64,000 nucleotides of DNA from Polyangium spumosum (GCF_009649845.1 NZ_WJIE01000002.1:186001-250000), one strand, 5' to 3'. Shown: positions 9,602 through 18,460, counted from the stretch's first letter. Notes: generated by a model from the sequence alone, not told the origin. Program-made: numbers and translations.

Positions 9602-11404
9602 ATGCGAACTCATCTTCGACGCCCGCTCGCCCTGCTCCTCGTCTCCCTCGCCGGCGCCGGCATCGCCGCCGGCTGCTCCGGCATCGACCATTCCTTCGTT
9701 CCCAACCAGGACATCACCGTCGCCGCCGTCACGCCACCTGCCATCTCAGGTGGCACCCTCGCCATCGCAGGTGACGGCAAGACCGCCGTCGCCGCCGACC
9801 CGGACCGCGACATGGTCTGGATCGTCGACCTCGAAGCCGGCTCCCTGAAGAGCCAGGTGGCCCTCGAGGAAGGCGACGAGCCCGGCCGCGTGGCCATCGA
9901 CAAGTCCGGCCGCGCCCACGTGGCCCTGCGCTCCGGCGGCGCCGTCGCGTCGATCGACGTGGCCGGCGGCAAGCTGATCGAGCGCCGGCAAGTCTGCGCA
10001 GCCCCGCGCGGCATCACCTACGAAGAAACCAACGACCGGCTCCACGTCGCCTGCCACACGGGCGAGCTCGTGACCCTGCCCGCCGGCGGCGGCGCCGCGA
10101 CGCGGGTGCTGAAGCTGGAGCGCGACCTGCGCGACGTGGTCGTGCACGGCGACAAGCTGCTCGTGAGCCGCTTCCGCTCGGCCGAGGTCCTCGTCGTCGG
10201 CGTCGACGGCAAGATCTGGCAACGCGAAGCCCCGCGGAAGCTGGAGGGCTTCGACCCGAACTTCGGCATCGAGTCGAACTTCGAGCCCGCCGTGGCCTGG
10301 CGCATGGTGTCGCGGCCGAGCGGCGGCGCCATCATGGTCCACCAGCGCGGGACGGCCTCCCCGGTGGTGATCGAGCAGCCCGGCGGCTACGGCAGCGGCG
10401 GCGGCTGCGACGGGAGCATCGTGCAAACGACGGTGACGGAGGTGGAGCCCGGCGAAGAGACGGTGCCCATCGTGATCCCGACGCTGCCCGGCTCGGCCCT
10501 CTCGGGCGCAGCCCTGCCCGTGGACATCGCGATCTCACCGAACCAGAACGAGGTGACGATCGTGGCCGCCGGCAACAACACGATCCTGCGCACGACCCGC
10601 AGCTCGATCGCAGCCAGCAAAGGCCCGGAGTGTGATCCCTCGTTCGGCGAAGCCGTGCCCGGTCAGCCCATCGCCGCGCAATACTTCAGCGGCGGGCAGC
10701 TCGCCGTGCAGCTCCGCGAGCCCGCCGCGATCTACCTGGTCGACAAGCAAAAGACGATCACGCTGCCCGGCGAGACCCGCCGCGACACGGGCCACGACGT
10801 GTTCCACAAGAGCGCGACGGGCTTCAACTCGCTCGCCTGCGCCTCCTGCCACCCGGAGGCGATGGATGACGCCCGGACGTGGAACTTCAACCCGATCGGC
10901 CCGCGCCGCACGCAGTCGATCCGCGGCGGCATCCTGGCCACGGCGCCGCTGCACTGGGACGGCGACATGGAAGACCTCGGCCACATCATGAGCGAGGTCT
11001 TCGTGAACCGCATGGGCGGCGCGCCCCTCGGCCCGCGCCAATCCCGCCTCGTCGGCCGCTGGATCGACGCACAACCGGTGCTGCCGAAGGCCGAGGTCGC
11101 CGACACGTCGGCCGTGGAGCGCGGCAAGGAGCTCTACTTCGACGCAAAGGTCGGCTGCGCGAGCTGCCACAGCGGCGAGAAGCTGACGAACAACGACTGG
11201 GCCGACGTGGGCACCGGCAAGGCCTTCCAGGTGCCGACGCTGATGGGCATCGGCGACCGCGCCCCCTTCATGCACGACGGCTGCGCCCCGACGCTGCGCG
11301 ACCGCTTCAACCCGGCCTGCGGCGGCGGCGACAAACACGGCGTGACGTCGCACCTGACGACTGCACAGGTGGATGACCTGGTCACGTATCTCGAGACGCT
11401 GTGA
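9602..11404 (+). CDS. Lipoprotein with beta-propeller-like half and two heme c sites
   Basis: 600 residues; ATG with GGAGG at 9593-9597. The signal peptide ends in a lipobox (IAAGC). Residues 40-390 carry short repeated beta motifs (DGKTAVAADPDRDMVWIVDLEAG and similar) typical of YVTN/beta-propeller proteins. Two CxxCH heme-binding motifs follow: CASCHPE near residue 413 and CASCHSGE near residue 519, with downstream motifs (PLHWDGDMEDL, VPTLMGIGDRAPFMHDG) like those of MauG/di-heme cytochrome c peroxidase relatives. Probably a periplasmic or outer-membrane redox protein; substrate unknown. The fusion of propeller and di-heme domain is recognisable, but I cannot assign a named family. Confidence 0.82.
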   Translation: MRTHLRRPLALLLVSLAGAGIAAGCSGIDHSFVPNQDITVAAVTPPAISGGTLAIAGDGKTAVAADPDRDMVWIVDLEAGSLKSQVALEEGDEPGRVAIDKSGRAHVALRSGGAVASIDVAGGKLIERRQVCAAPRGITYEETNDRLHVACHTGELVTLPAGGGAATRVLKLERDLRDVVVHGDKLLVSRFRSAEVLVVGVDGKIWQREAPRKLEGFDPNFGIESNFEPAVAWRMVSRPSGGAIMVHQRGTASPVVIEQPGGYGSGGGCDGSIVQTTVTEVEPGEETVPIVIPTLPGSALSGAALPVDIAISPNQNEVTIVAAGNNTILRTTRSSIAASKGPECDPSFGEAVPGQPIAAQYFSGGQLAVQLREPAAIYLVDKQKTITLPGETRRDTGHDVFHKSATGFNSLACASCHPEAMDDARTWNFNPIGPRRTQSIRGGILATAPLHWDGDMEDLGHIMSEVFVNRMGGAPLGPRQSRLVGRWIDAQPVLPKAEVADTSAVERGKELYFDAKVGCASCHSGEKLTNNDWADVGTGKAFQVPTLMGIGDRAPFMHDGCAPTLRDRFNPACGGGDKHGVTSHLTTAQVDDLVTYLETL

Positions 11405-11461
11405 GAGGAGAGGAAGGGGGGCTGTCCGCCCCAGGAATCGCTCCCCAACAAATCCGCGACG

Positions 11462-12784
11462 TTACCCCCCGTTCGCACGCTTTCCGGAACGATTCAGGAG
11501 TGAAGCGGGCAGCGGGGGGAACACCTCGCCCACGTTCCGCCCCATGAGCTGGGCCTCATCGAAGTAGACGTCCGTCGTCTCCTGCTTCTGGTGCCCGAGG
11601 ATCCGGCGCAGCTCGATCGCCCCGTAACGTCCCGACCGCGCCGCCCACGTCGCGCCCGTCGCTCGCAAGCCGTGCATGGTCAACGGGATGTGCATCCTCG
11701 TTCGCTGGCGTAGGTCCGGGCGCGTCAGCCCCGCGCGGTCGAGGTACTTACTGAACGCGTCCGACACCTTGTAGACGTTGATCGGACAGATGAGGCCACG
11801 CCCTCCCGCATCGTCGATCATCACCTGCAAGAGCGGGAGCACGTTTGTTTCGAGCGTGAACGATCGCCCGCGCCCGTTCTTGGGGGCCTTCTCTCGCTTG
11901 CGCTTCCGATCGTACGAGCGAGAGATCGTGATCCGCTCGTGTGCGAGATCGATGTCCTCGCATCGCAGACGGGCGAGCTCGCTCAACCTGCACATGAGGT
12001 ACACCGCGAGCGCGACGAGACGACGCGTGCGGATGGAGATCGCCTCGCACGCCACGAACCGGAGGAACTCCTCGGGGTAGAAGCAAGCGCGCGTCTGCTT
12101 CTTCGGCGTGGGGGGACCCTTCACGCCTAGCGCGGGATTGTCCGGCCGAACGTAGAGATCCGGGTCTCCATCCGCGTCCGATGCCGTGGCGAGCATCGTG
12201 CGGAAGTAGGAGAAGTAGCGAGACGCGGTGTTCGCCGCGAGCCGATCGGCCGCTGCTTCGTTCCGGAAGTAGGCGGCGACGCGCTTGACGTCATCACGCG
12301 TGAGCGCGGCGATCGGCTTCTCTCCGATCGTCCCGTCGTCCACCTTCACGCGGAGCGCGTGCACCTTCAGGCCCGACGTGTAGCAGGAGATCGATCCGTT
12401 CCCTTGCTTGTCGCGCCACGCGAGCCAGCGATCGGCGTAGCTCGCGACCGTTTCGAGAAGCGAGCCGGCCGCGCTCGCCGCGCTGGGGTTCGCCGTCGCT
12501 CCGCGGAGCAGGGCATCGCGGGGCACAAGCTCGATCGGCACCCAGCCAGGCAAGCGTCCCTCTTCCGCCAAGCGAGCCAGCGCGAGGTCTGGACGGTCGG
12601 TGTAGAGCTTGGCCAGTTTGTCAAGGTCGGCGTCGGTGGGGGCCCGACCGTTGATCCCCTTCGGGACCACGATCCCAGGCAGGCGCCGTTCCTTCACACC
12701 CGGCACGGCCGACTGTGGAAGGGTGACGTAGACCAGGAAGTGATCGCCCGATCGCTTCCACGTGCCCTTGCGCGCTCGTCCCAT
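11462..12784 (-). CDS. Tyrosine recombinase / phage-type integrase
   Basis: 440 residues. The C-terminal catalytic domain has the expected residues: Arg in MCRLSELARLRCEDID (about residue 265), a lysine in the beta-hairpin region, the HGLR box (MHGLRATGATWA, about residue 370), the second His in RILGHQKQETTD, and the nucleophilic Tyr in TTDVYFDEAQ (about residue 404). An N-terminal core-binding domain precedes it. It should catalyse site-specific integration or excision of the surrounding element. It converges on the cytochrome gene with 57 bases between stops. No tRNA or obvious att repeat lies beside it. It appears intact. Confidence 0.93.
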   Translation of the reverse strand: MGRARKGTWKRSGDHFLVYVTLPQSAVPGVKERRLPGIVVPKGINGRAPTDADLDKLAKLYTDRPDLALARLAEEGRLPGWVPIELVPRDALLRGATANPSAASAAGSLLETVASYADRWLAWRDKQGNGSISCYTSGLKVHALRVKVDDGTIGEKPIAALTRDDVKRVAAYFRNEAAADRLAANTASRYFSYFRTMLATASDADGDPDLYVRPDNPALGVKGPPTPKKQTRACFYPEEFLRFVACEAISIRTRRLVALAVYLMCRLSELARLRCEDIDLAHERITISRSYDRKRKREKAPKNGRGRSFTLETNVLPLLQVMIDDAGGRGLICPINVYKVSDAFSKYLDRAGLTRPDLRQRTRMHIPLTMHGLRATGATWAARSGRYGAIELRRILGHQKQETTDVYFDEAQLMGRNVGEVFPPLPASLLNRSGKRANGG

Positions 12785-12898
12785 GGATCACCCTCCGATC
12801 CAGGGCGCCTGGGGCGCGCAGAAGTTGGACGCAAAATAGACGGATGCTACCCTATTCATAGGTCAAACCTCGCTGTTGTCGGGGTTTGGCTCAGGGCT

Positions 12899-12925
12899 CC
12901 CGTGCATGTTTGCTCCATGCATGGG
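12899..12925. promoter_or_regulatory. Inverted repeat between excisionase-like gene and integrase
   Basis: CCCGTGCATG-N7-CATGCATGGG, 10-bp arms with one mismatch. A weaker CAAACC/GGTTTG pair lies about 25 bases to its left. The position between the two recombination genes suits a terminator, an operator or part of an attP core. The sequence does not decide among these. Confidence 0.4.
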
Positions 12926-12988
12926 GGCCCGCCTTGTCACACCCCCTACCAGAGGAACGCCCCCACGTCAAGGAAGGGGCCGGGCGCC

Positions 12989-13390
12989 TCATCGGCGCGC
13001 CTTTCCCGCGCGTCGCGAGCGGCGCAGCGGAACATGGTGACCGGCGGCCCGGATCGCCTCGTGTAATGCGAGCGCGTCTCCATACCCGTCCGAAGCAGCC
13101 GCCTCGCGCGTCGAGCGATGCGGCGCGATGGTCGCGCGAGATTCGATCCAGGCGTCGACCTCGTCTTTACGAGCCAGCACCTTGCGCCCGACCTTGGTCG
13201 CCTTGAATGCCCCTTCCCGCGCGAGCCGTAGAAATGCCGTGGGACCCATGGGCGCCGTTTTCGCGTCGTAGAAGCCCCCGCCGTTGCCGCTGGGGCTCGC
13301 CTCGTTGGCCTCACGCATGATGCTCCCGGCATAGCGGAGCAACGTGGCGAGCGCCGTGATCACCTCGGGGGGCAATTCGTGGGAGGCCAT
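12989..13390 (-). CDS. Excisionase-like helix-turn-helix protein
   Basis: 133 residues. Residues about 45-85 (PMGPTAFLRLAREGAFKATKVGRKVLARKDEVDAWIES) have the layout of winged-helix excisionase/AlpA-type DNA-binding domains: a helix-turn-helix, then a basic GRKVLARKDEVDAWI wing. Such proteins act as directionality factors for tyrosine recombinases or as small repressors. The gene is 5 bases downstream of the 13396 gene and about 200 bases upstream of the integrase, in the same orientation. The C-terminal tail is Arg/Lys/His-rich. The HTH class is likely; the excisionase role is inferred from position. Confidence 0.75.
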   Translation of the reverse strand: MASHELPPEVITALATLLRYAGSIMREANEASPSGNGGGFYDAKTAPMGPTAFLRLAREGAFKATKVGRKVLARKDEVDAWIESRATIAPHRSTREAAASDGYGDALALHEAIRAAGHHVPLRRSRRAGKARR

Positions 13391-13395
13391 AGGCG

Positions 13396-13836
13396 CTACC
13401 TCGTCGCGCCCGTGGGCTCGCGTCGGAGTTCGGCTACCTGCCGTTCCAGGGCGTCCACCCTCGCTTCCAGCTTCTCTTGACGGTGAATGACCGCAGCCGT
13501 GAATGGCGCGAGTTCAAGCAAACCGTCGGTTCGGACCAAGCAACCTGTCCGCCCGACTTGGGGGATCAGGATCTCCCGTCCGATCGCACGCTCGGCGGCG
13601 CGAATGCGGCGCGTTACGCGGCGCCGCCACGTCGGGTCATCCGTCGAGATTCCCAGGACCAGCGCGGCCGCGTCCAACCGCATGACGGCCGGTTGCTTCT
13701 GTCGGGTGCTTTCTTCCCCGCCGTCTTCCTCGGGGGTTTCGTTGTCGTCGTCGTGCGCGGAAGGGTGGCGGGGACGCAGCCCAAACCGGGCCTCTACCGT
13801 TACGCCCCAATTCGATTGCAGGGACCGCGGAGCCAT
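13396..13836 (-). CDS. Hypothetical protein with C-terminal coiled coil
   Basis: 146 residues from the ATG at 13836. A GTG at 13893 would extend it into the operator region and adds an unlikely Pro-rich start. The N-terminal third is acidic and low in complexity (HDDDNETPEEDGGEE). The middle resembles a DNA-binding or adaptor segment (ALVLGISTDDPTWRRRVTRRIRAAERAIG). The end is a short coiled coil (RQEKLEARVDALERQVAEL). It is the first gene behind the twin operators and is followed after 5 bases by the excisionase-like gene, so the two probably form one transcript. Function unknown. Confidence 0.6.
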   Translation of the reverse strand: MAPRSLQSNWGVTVEARFGLRPRHPSAHDDDNETPEEDGGEESTRQKQPAVMRLDAAALVLGISTDDPTWRRRVTRRIRAAERAIGREILIPQVGRTGCLVRTDGLLELAPFTAAVIHRQEKLEARVDALERQVAELRREPTGATR

Positions 13837-13901
13837 GCGCCCATCGTCCCGAACGGTCGGGCGTCGGGGCAAGGGAAAACAGGGCAGAAACACGACATGC
13901 G

Positions 13902-13920
13902 TAGGACGTTAAACGTCCTA
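13902..13920. promoter_or_regulatory. Operator-like palindrome 1, TAGGAC-N7-GTCCTA
   Basis: TAGGACGTT-A-AACGTCCTA is a perfect 9-bp dyad around one central base. It shares both half-sites and the 7-base spacer with the palindrome at 13957, 55 bases away centre to centre, upstream of the leftward 13396/12989 genes. Such pairs typify repressor binding sites. Confidence 0.7.
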
Positions 13921-13956
13921 TCTGGGGGTCCCTGCACGATTCCAGTGTGGTGACGA

Positions 13957-13975
13957 TAGGACATCAATTGTCCTA
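13957..13975. promoter_or_regulatory. Operator-like palindrome 2, TAGGAC-N7-GTCCTA
   Basis: The same half-sites and spacing as the first site; here the dyad extends to CGATAGGACA-N5-TGTCCTATCG, 10-bp arms. It lies between the leftward operon and the 3' end of the lipoprotein gene. Confidence 0.7.
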
Positions 13976-14025
13976 TCGTGCTCGTCTGTTGGCAAGCCCC
14001 AGCGAAGTCAAGCGCTTACGAGCGG

Positions 14026-15207
14026 TCACTCGTCGAAGATGTACGATTCTCGACAACAAATGGTCACGGCGTTCTCGTCATCCTCGACCGCCTCGCCGAT
14101 GGGCTCCCCCCCGCCGGCCTCGCACGTGCCCGCGATGTAGGCGTGATCCGTGACGGCCTTTGCCCCGACGGCGCGGCCAAGGGGAATGATCGGGTTGCAG
14201 TCACCCATGACCGAATAAATGGGCTGTTCCAGGAATTGCGAGGAACACGACGCATCATCGAATAGGCGCAGCGTCGCAGCGCAGTATCCACCCTGCGGTG
14301 CGCCGCACGTGCATGCCGTGCAATCGCGCGATTCCTTGGGCTGAAACGGGTACATGGTCCGGGGAAGCTCCCAATTGTAGGGCTTGGGACATTTCGTATG
14401 CTTCCCTTTCTGCCAGATGCATTGACGGTAGGGGTAGAGCACCTTGGGGACGCAGAGCTGATCCCCCGAGCCACAAAGCGACGTGTCGAGGCTCGACCGA
14501 CAGGCGAGCGCGCCAGTCTCCCATTGCCAGATCCTCGATCCGCCCGCCTTGATGATGGGCGACGGCTTGACGTCGCACTTCTCGTTGACCGGAGGCGGAA
14601 GCGCCGAGAACGCGATCGACTGTGCACACGGGACGCCGCTCCCCGGGGGACACTCCGCCCCAGCGGGTAGCGCGTTCGCATCCGTGCAGGTCCCATCCCA
14701 CCCCCCCGCGCCGTCAAAAGGGAGCGACGGCACCCCCACCGCGCCGCACATACCAGCCCCGATCGTGATCTCCCCCGGGACGCCGCTGCATTGCCCCGTC
14801 GCGTCCTTGCATTCGCAGGGGTCGCACTCCATGGGGGGCGCCGTGAGGCCGGCGTAGAGCTTGAATTGCTCGCCCCCAAGGAAGGGGCACCCCGTTGGCA
14901 TGTCTTCGGCCGGTCCGATCCACGTGGCCCACGGGACCAGGCTCCAGAATGCTGCTGGGGTCTCAGAGTCGTCGGGGATCTTGACGCATTCGCCGCCATT
15001 CGCTTTGCATGCCGCTTGTGGATCGGCATCCGGGCCAGCGTCAACGTCTGGACCAGCGTCCGGGCACGCTTTGGTAGGAAACAGTGGATCCGGAATACAT
15101 TCCACGAATACATTATCTGTCACGGCGCATCCCTCGACAAAGATCGCCCCAGCGGCGAGCGCCAACGATATAGACGTCATCAAGAACAGACTTGCGTTCC
15201 AGCGCAT
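14026..15207 (-). CDS. Cys-rich secreted lipoprotein
   Basis: 393 residues. The N-terminal hydrophobic segment ends in a lipobox-like FVEGC. An Asp/Gly/Pro spacer (PDAGPDVDAGPDADP) follows, of the type common between lipid anchor and domain in myxobacterial lipoproteins. The remainder has about 30 cysteines in motifs such as CDPCECKD, CTACTCGAP and CCRES, implying many disulphides and an extracytoplasmic location. No enzyme motif is seen. It starts 15 bases downstream of the TPR/outer-membrane gene and probably shares its transcript and that of the sigma factor. Confidence 0.8.
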   Translation of the reverse strand: MRWNASLFLMTSISLALAAGAIFVEGCAVTDNVFVECIPDPLFPTKACPDAGPDVDAGPDADPQAACKANGGECVKIPDDSETPAAFWSLVPWATWIGPAEDMPTGCPFLGGEQFKLYAGLTAPPMECDPCECKDATGQCSGVPGEITIGAGMCGAVGVPSLPFDGAGGWDGTCTDANALPAGAECPPGSGVPCAQSIAFSALPPPVNEKCDVKPSPIIKAGGSRIWQWETGALACRSSLDTSLCGSGDQLCVPKVLYPYRQCIWQKGKHTKCPKPYNWELPRTMYPFQPKESRDCTACTCGAPQGGYCAATLRLFDDASCSSQFLEQPIYSVMGDCNPIIPLGRAVGAKAVTDHAYIAGTCEAGGGEPIGEAVEDDENAVTICCRESYIFDE

Positions 15208-15222
15208 GACATGGCCCCTATT

Positions 15223-16542
15223 CTACAGATTCCACACAGCCGAGACGGCCCCCGCCAGCATCACCGCAGGTTGCTCCACAAGTACCTTTTGCCCAACGAT
15301 GATCCGAGTAGCCTTTGACAACGCAAACCCATCGCCCGCTACCCGCAAGGCTAGCGGACCAAGAAGAGGAATGTCGATTCCGACGAGTCCGCCAACGCCT
15401 GGACGGAATAATACTTGGGACGCTTCGCGGAATGGGTCGCGCTGAGACTCAATCGCCATAACCCCAATGTGCCCGGCGGCGCATGCCCAGGCCCATCGCC
15501 AATGGCCGCATAGCCCAGCCAATGCACCAGCGGTCATTGCATGGATCGGCTCTCCGCCGATGTTTGCTGTCGACCAAGCGCTACGCGCCTGGACATCAAC
15601 CGAGAAGTAGCTGTGTAGTCGAATGCGTCCAGAGAGCACCGCGCCCACAGCAGGAACCCACGACGCCACCCCCAGCACCATCACCGGCCCCGCGCCGATC
15701 GAACCCCTCACCCCCGATTTCTTCCCGCCACCCTCCGGAGAATCGTCGTACGCATACGGATCCTCCTGCTTTGGCAGTGGCCTCCCGTCCACGACCGCCA
15801 CCGCCCCAGCAATGCCGAGACGCCGATCCCCAAACGGCGCCGTGCGCACCTCGGGAAAACCGGGGGGCCGCGGGATCCCCGCTGGCTCCGGGGGAGGCTT
15901 GGGTGCTGGGGTGGGCTCGATGGGAGGATCCGAGGGGAGCGGCGTCAGGGTGACAGGGACGTCCATGCTCCCGCCCTTGCACGCCGTGAACACCGCGCGC
16001 CCGTCCCGATACCCCGTGAGGGTCGCGCGTATCTCGTGCTCGCCTGGCATTACGAACGTGAAGAATGCCGATCGGCGCCTTCCGTTGATCCGCTTCCCGT
16101 CGAGCGTCGTCGTTTCGGGTATGTGGGATATCTGAACGTCGATCATGCAGACGGCCGCCCTCGCGACGCTGTAAGCGTCGGAGAATTGCCCCCGCTCGAC
16201 GGCGTCCGCCTTCCAATCGCGATTGACTGCGTCATGAAGCAGATCCGCCGCTTCCGCTGGACTATTGAGCGCGACGAGCACCACGCCGAGACGTCCGGCG
16301 ATGAGAGGGTCCGGCCGGATCGCGAGCGCGTCCGAATAGGCGTCCAGCGCGTCGGCGAGTCTACCCGTGGCTTTCGCGCGGTCCCCGCGGCGTACATGCT
16401 CCCTGAAGCGTGCCTCCTCCGCGGCGGCCCTGATCGTCTCGGGATCCACGGTCGCCCCCGGGGCCGCATCTTGCGCATGCGCGGAGCGTGCGAGCCCGAA
16501 GCTACAGGCGAGAACCACAGCCGCGAGACGTACTGACGCCAT
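15223..16542 (-). CDS. TPR and PEGA-like outer membrane protein, sigma-factor neighbour
   Basis: 439 residues. A signal peptide (cleavage near AHAQ) precedes helical TPR-like repeats (residues 45-135, AKATGRLADALDAYSDALAI...). A PEGA-like beta domain follows (TTLDGKRINGRRRSAFFTFVMPGEHEIRATLTGY), then a Pro-rich linker, then a C-terminal part of alternating Gly/hydrophobic strands (GSIGAGPVMVLGVASWVPAVGAVLSG) suggesting a small beta-barrel or envelope-anchored domain. Proteins of this layout often sit next to ECF sigma genes in Polyangiales, and the sigma gene lies 90 bases upstream here. Probably an envelope protein controlled by that sigma factor; role unknown. Confidence 0.72.
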   Translation of the reverse strand: MASVRLAAVVLACSFGLARSAHAQDAAPGATVDPETIRAAAEEARFREHVRRGDRAKATGRLADALDAYSDALAIRPDPLIAGRLGVVLVALNSPAEAADLLHDAVNRDWKADAVERGQFSDAYSVARAAVCMIDVQISHIPETTTLDGKRINGRRRSAFFTFVMPGEHEIRATLTGYRDGRAVFTACKGGSMDVPVTLTPLPSDPPIEPTPAPKPPPEPAGIPRPPGFPEVRTAPFGDRRLGIAGAVAVVDGRPLPKQEDPYAYDDSPEGGGKKSGVRGSIGAGPVMVLGVASWVPAVGAVLSGRIRLHSYFSVDVQARSAWSTANIGGEPIHAMTAGALAGLCGHWRWAWACAAGHIGVMAIESQRDPFREASQVLFRPGVGGLVGIDIPLLGPLALRVAGDGFALSKATRIIVGQKVLVEQPAVMLAGAVSAVWNL

Positions 16543-16632
16543 GGAATCGGATTCTAGACAAACCTCGTGCCACGGGCAAGGGGGTTTGTAAGGTACGAAC
16601 GCCGGAACAAAACGCCCGCAAACCGCGCAGAA

Positions 16633-17613
16633 TCAATCGTCCTTTGGGTCGTGGGTGTTTTGCCGGAGGACGACATCGAGCTTGCGTCTGGTCGTGGGAG
16701 GAATCTTCGGGACGCCAGTCGCGCGGGGGGATGAAGCGGGCGCTGCGGACGGAGCGACAACCGGCGGAGGTGGTTCGATGGAGGCGACGCGCTCTTGTAC
16801 GTGGTCGAAGATGACCAGCACGTAGGGCGCGAGGTGAAGGTGACGAACGCGCGGCGCATCTTCTGACGGGAGGAGCCACGCCGCAACGGCCGCTCCCCCG
16901 ACGAGCACGCCCACCAAGGGTGGCCATAGGGGCCCGAGCATGTCCGCCCACCGTCGAGACCGGCGACGTCCAGGCGGCGCGGACGCCCCCTCGGGCGATT
17001 CCCCGCCCGGCGAGCCGCGCCACCAACGGCCAGACAGGAAGAAAAGCAGGAGCGGAAGGATGCCGCGCCTGTCGCGTTCGCGCTCGCACAGCGCCACGTA
17101 GAGCCGCATCCGCGCCTGGAAGGCGGCATTTTTCGCGGATGCCGTCGAAATGCCAAGCGATCGAGCGATGGTCTCGAATGTCTTTTCTTCGATCTCGTAC
17201 CCGATGAAAACGGCGCGTTGCCGCGGCGTCAATTTGGCGAGCTCGTCCCGGAGGAACCGAAGGAACTCCGCGCGCTCGACCTCGACCTCGGGCGAGACGT
17301 TAGGGGACACGATCTCATCGGGGGAGACCTCCCCGGCCGACGCGCAGCGCTGCTTGTCACGCCGGTACTTGCAGGCCATCCGCATCGTGATGACGAACAA
17401 CCACGGGCGCAGCTCGTCGTCCGGGATGTCCGCGCCCGTGCGGGATGTCGCGGCCCTACATAGGACGTCCTGCGTGATATCGTCGCGATCGGCGAGGGAA
17501 CTCACCCAGCGGCCCGTCCATGCGAAGATGACAGGACGGAGCGCGGCGAGCGCGGCGAGGCGTGGAGGGGAGCTGGACGGGGAACCGGTGTAGACGTGCG
17601 CGAGACTGGTCAC
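16633..17613 (-). CDS. ECF-type sigma factor with membrane-spanning C-terminal extension
   Basis: About 326 residues from the GTG at 17613; an upstream TTG at 17691 is also in frame. Region 2 is visible as DRDDITQDVLCRAATS...LRPWLFVITMRMACKYRR. Region 4 is LAKLTPRQRAVFIGYEIEEKTFETIARSLGISTASAKNAAFQARMRL. Unlike a normal ECF sigma of about 190 residues, it continues with a basic linker, one transmembrane helix (WPPLVGVLVGGAAVAAWLL) and about 80 more residues rich in Pro/Ala. This suggests a membrane-tethered sigma or a fused anti-sigma-like tail. It belongs to the leftward gene string with the TPR and lipoprotein genes, downstream of the two HTH genes. Confidence 0.82.
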   Translation of the reverse strand: MTSLAHVYTGSPSSSPPRLAALAALRPVIFAWTGRWVSSLADRDDITQDVLCRAATSRTGADIPDDELRPWLFVITMRMACKYRRDKQRCASAGEVSPDEIVSPNVSPEVEVERAEFLRFLRDELAKLTPRQRAVFIGYEIEEKTFETIARSLGISTASAKNAAFQARMRLYVALCERERDRRGILPLLLFFLSGRWWRGSPGGESPEGASAPPGRRRSRRWADMLGPLWPPLVGVLVGGAAVAAWLLPSEDAPRVRHLHLAPYVLVIFDHVQERVASIEPPPPVVAPSAAPASSPRATGVPKIPPTTRRKLDVVLRQNTHDPKDD

Positions 17614-17759
17614 GCTTCTACAAGTCCACAAGGGGGGCGAAGGTAACGACAGACCTGTCGATTTTTTTGTGCGGATGGTTGATTCTTTCAAATGCCTGAT
17701 CGAGCGATCAGGTGCGCACGGGTGCGCGCGTTTGGGCGCCTACAGGAGTGCCCCTTGCG

Positions 17760-18446
17760 TCAGGCGCGGCGCGTCAACGTGCGGCACAGCGGACACCGAC
17801 GAGGGTCGGTGCTCCGACGGAGCAGGGCTCGCGGGTGAACGTCGAGAGCACGGGCGACGCGAACGACCAGCGCCCATCGGGTGCGCTTCCCCGGGTAGTG
17901 GAAGAGGAAGACGCGTAGTTCGGCCTCCGGGATTCCCAGGACCGTGGCGAGCGCGGCTGCGTCGCCGTGATGATCGCAGAGAAGCTTGTAGACGATTTCC
18001 CAAAGGCGGGAGCGTTCCCAATGCGAGAGATACCGACCCATGCGCCCGCCTTTCGTGTCCCTTCGGGAGGAGGGTTCGCGTTCCGCGCCGTTCGTGGTTT
18101 GCAGGCTGGCGGGATGTCGTCGGCCCAAGGTGAATCGCTCGTAAGAGAAGCCAGCTTCGGCCGCGTCCCGCTTATGCTCAGCGGCCTCCTCGGGCGTCGC
18201 CTCGTACCCCAGAAAGTATCTGCGCCCTTCGGTGCCGTGCACCTCGGTTTCCCAGATGTAGATGATCCCGTCGTGGCCGAAGGCCAGCAGGCCCCACACC
18301 AAGAGCCGCAAGATCGTAGGCGAAGACAACCGCGCCAGCTCTTCCCAATGTAGCTCGACGCCGTGGAAGAAACGCCTTTCTCTTTTGCCAGGGACATGCG
18401 GCAGGTAAATGCGACCGTCGCTGCAATGCACAAACCGGCATGCCAT
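17760..18446 (-). CDS. HTH protein with CPxC tail (HTH2 type), N-terminally extended
   Basis: 228 residues from the ATG at 18446. The C-terminal 93 residues (SHWERSRLW...DAAALATVLGIPEAELRVFLFHYPGKRTRWALVVRVARALDVHPRALL...CPLC) match in order and motif the 113-aa transposon protein at 34606: helical repeat, HTH-like core and a terminal CPxC knuckle. An internal ATG at 18041 with AAAGGCGGG just upstream would produce that domain alone. The first 135 residues (MACRFVHCSDGRIYLPHVPG...) contain a compact region with WGLLAFGHDGIIYIWETEVHG and are absent from the transposon relative. Either a fusion or two products from one frame. A transcriptional regulator is inferred. Confidence 0.65.
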   Translation of the reverse strand: MACRFVHCSDGRIYLPHVPGKRERRFFHGVELHWEELARLSSPTILRLLVWGLLAFGHDGIIYIWETEVHGTEGRRYFLGYEATPEEAAEHKRDAAEAGFSYERFTLGRRHPASLQTTNGAEREPSSRRDTKGGRMGRYLSHWERSRLWEIVYKLLCDHHGDAAALATVLGIPEAELRVFLFHYPGKRTRWALVVRVARALDVHPRALLRRSTDPRRCPLCRTLTRRA

Positions 18447-18460
18447 GATCGCGAACCTGC

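Noticed and set aside
11405-11461. attL site or tRNA next to the integrase
   Set aside because: No tRNA-like cloverleaf and no direct repeat shared with the right side of the segment could be found by eye.
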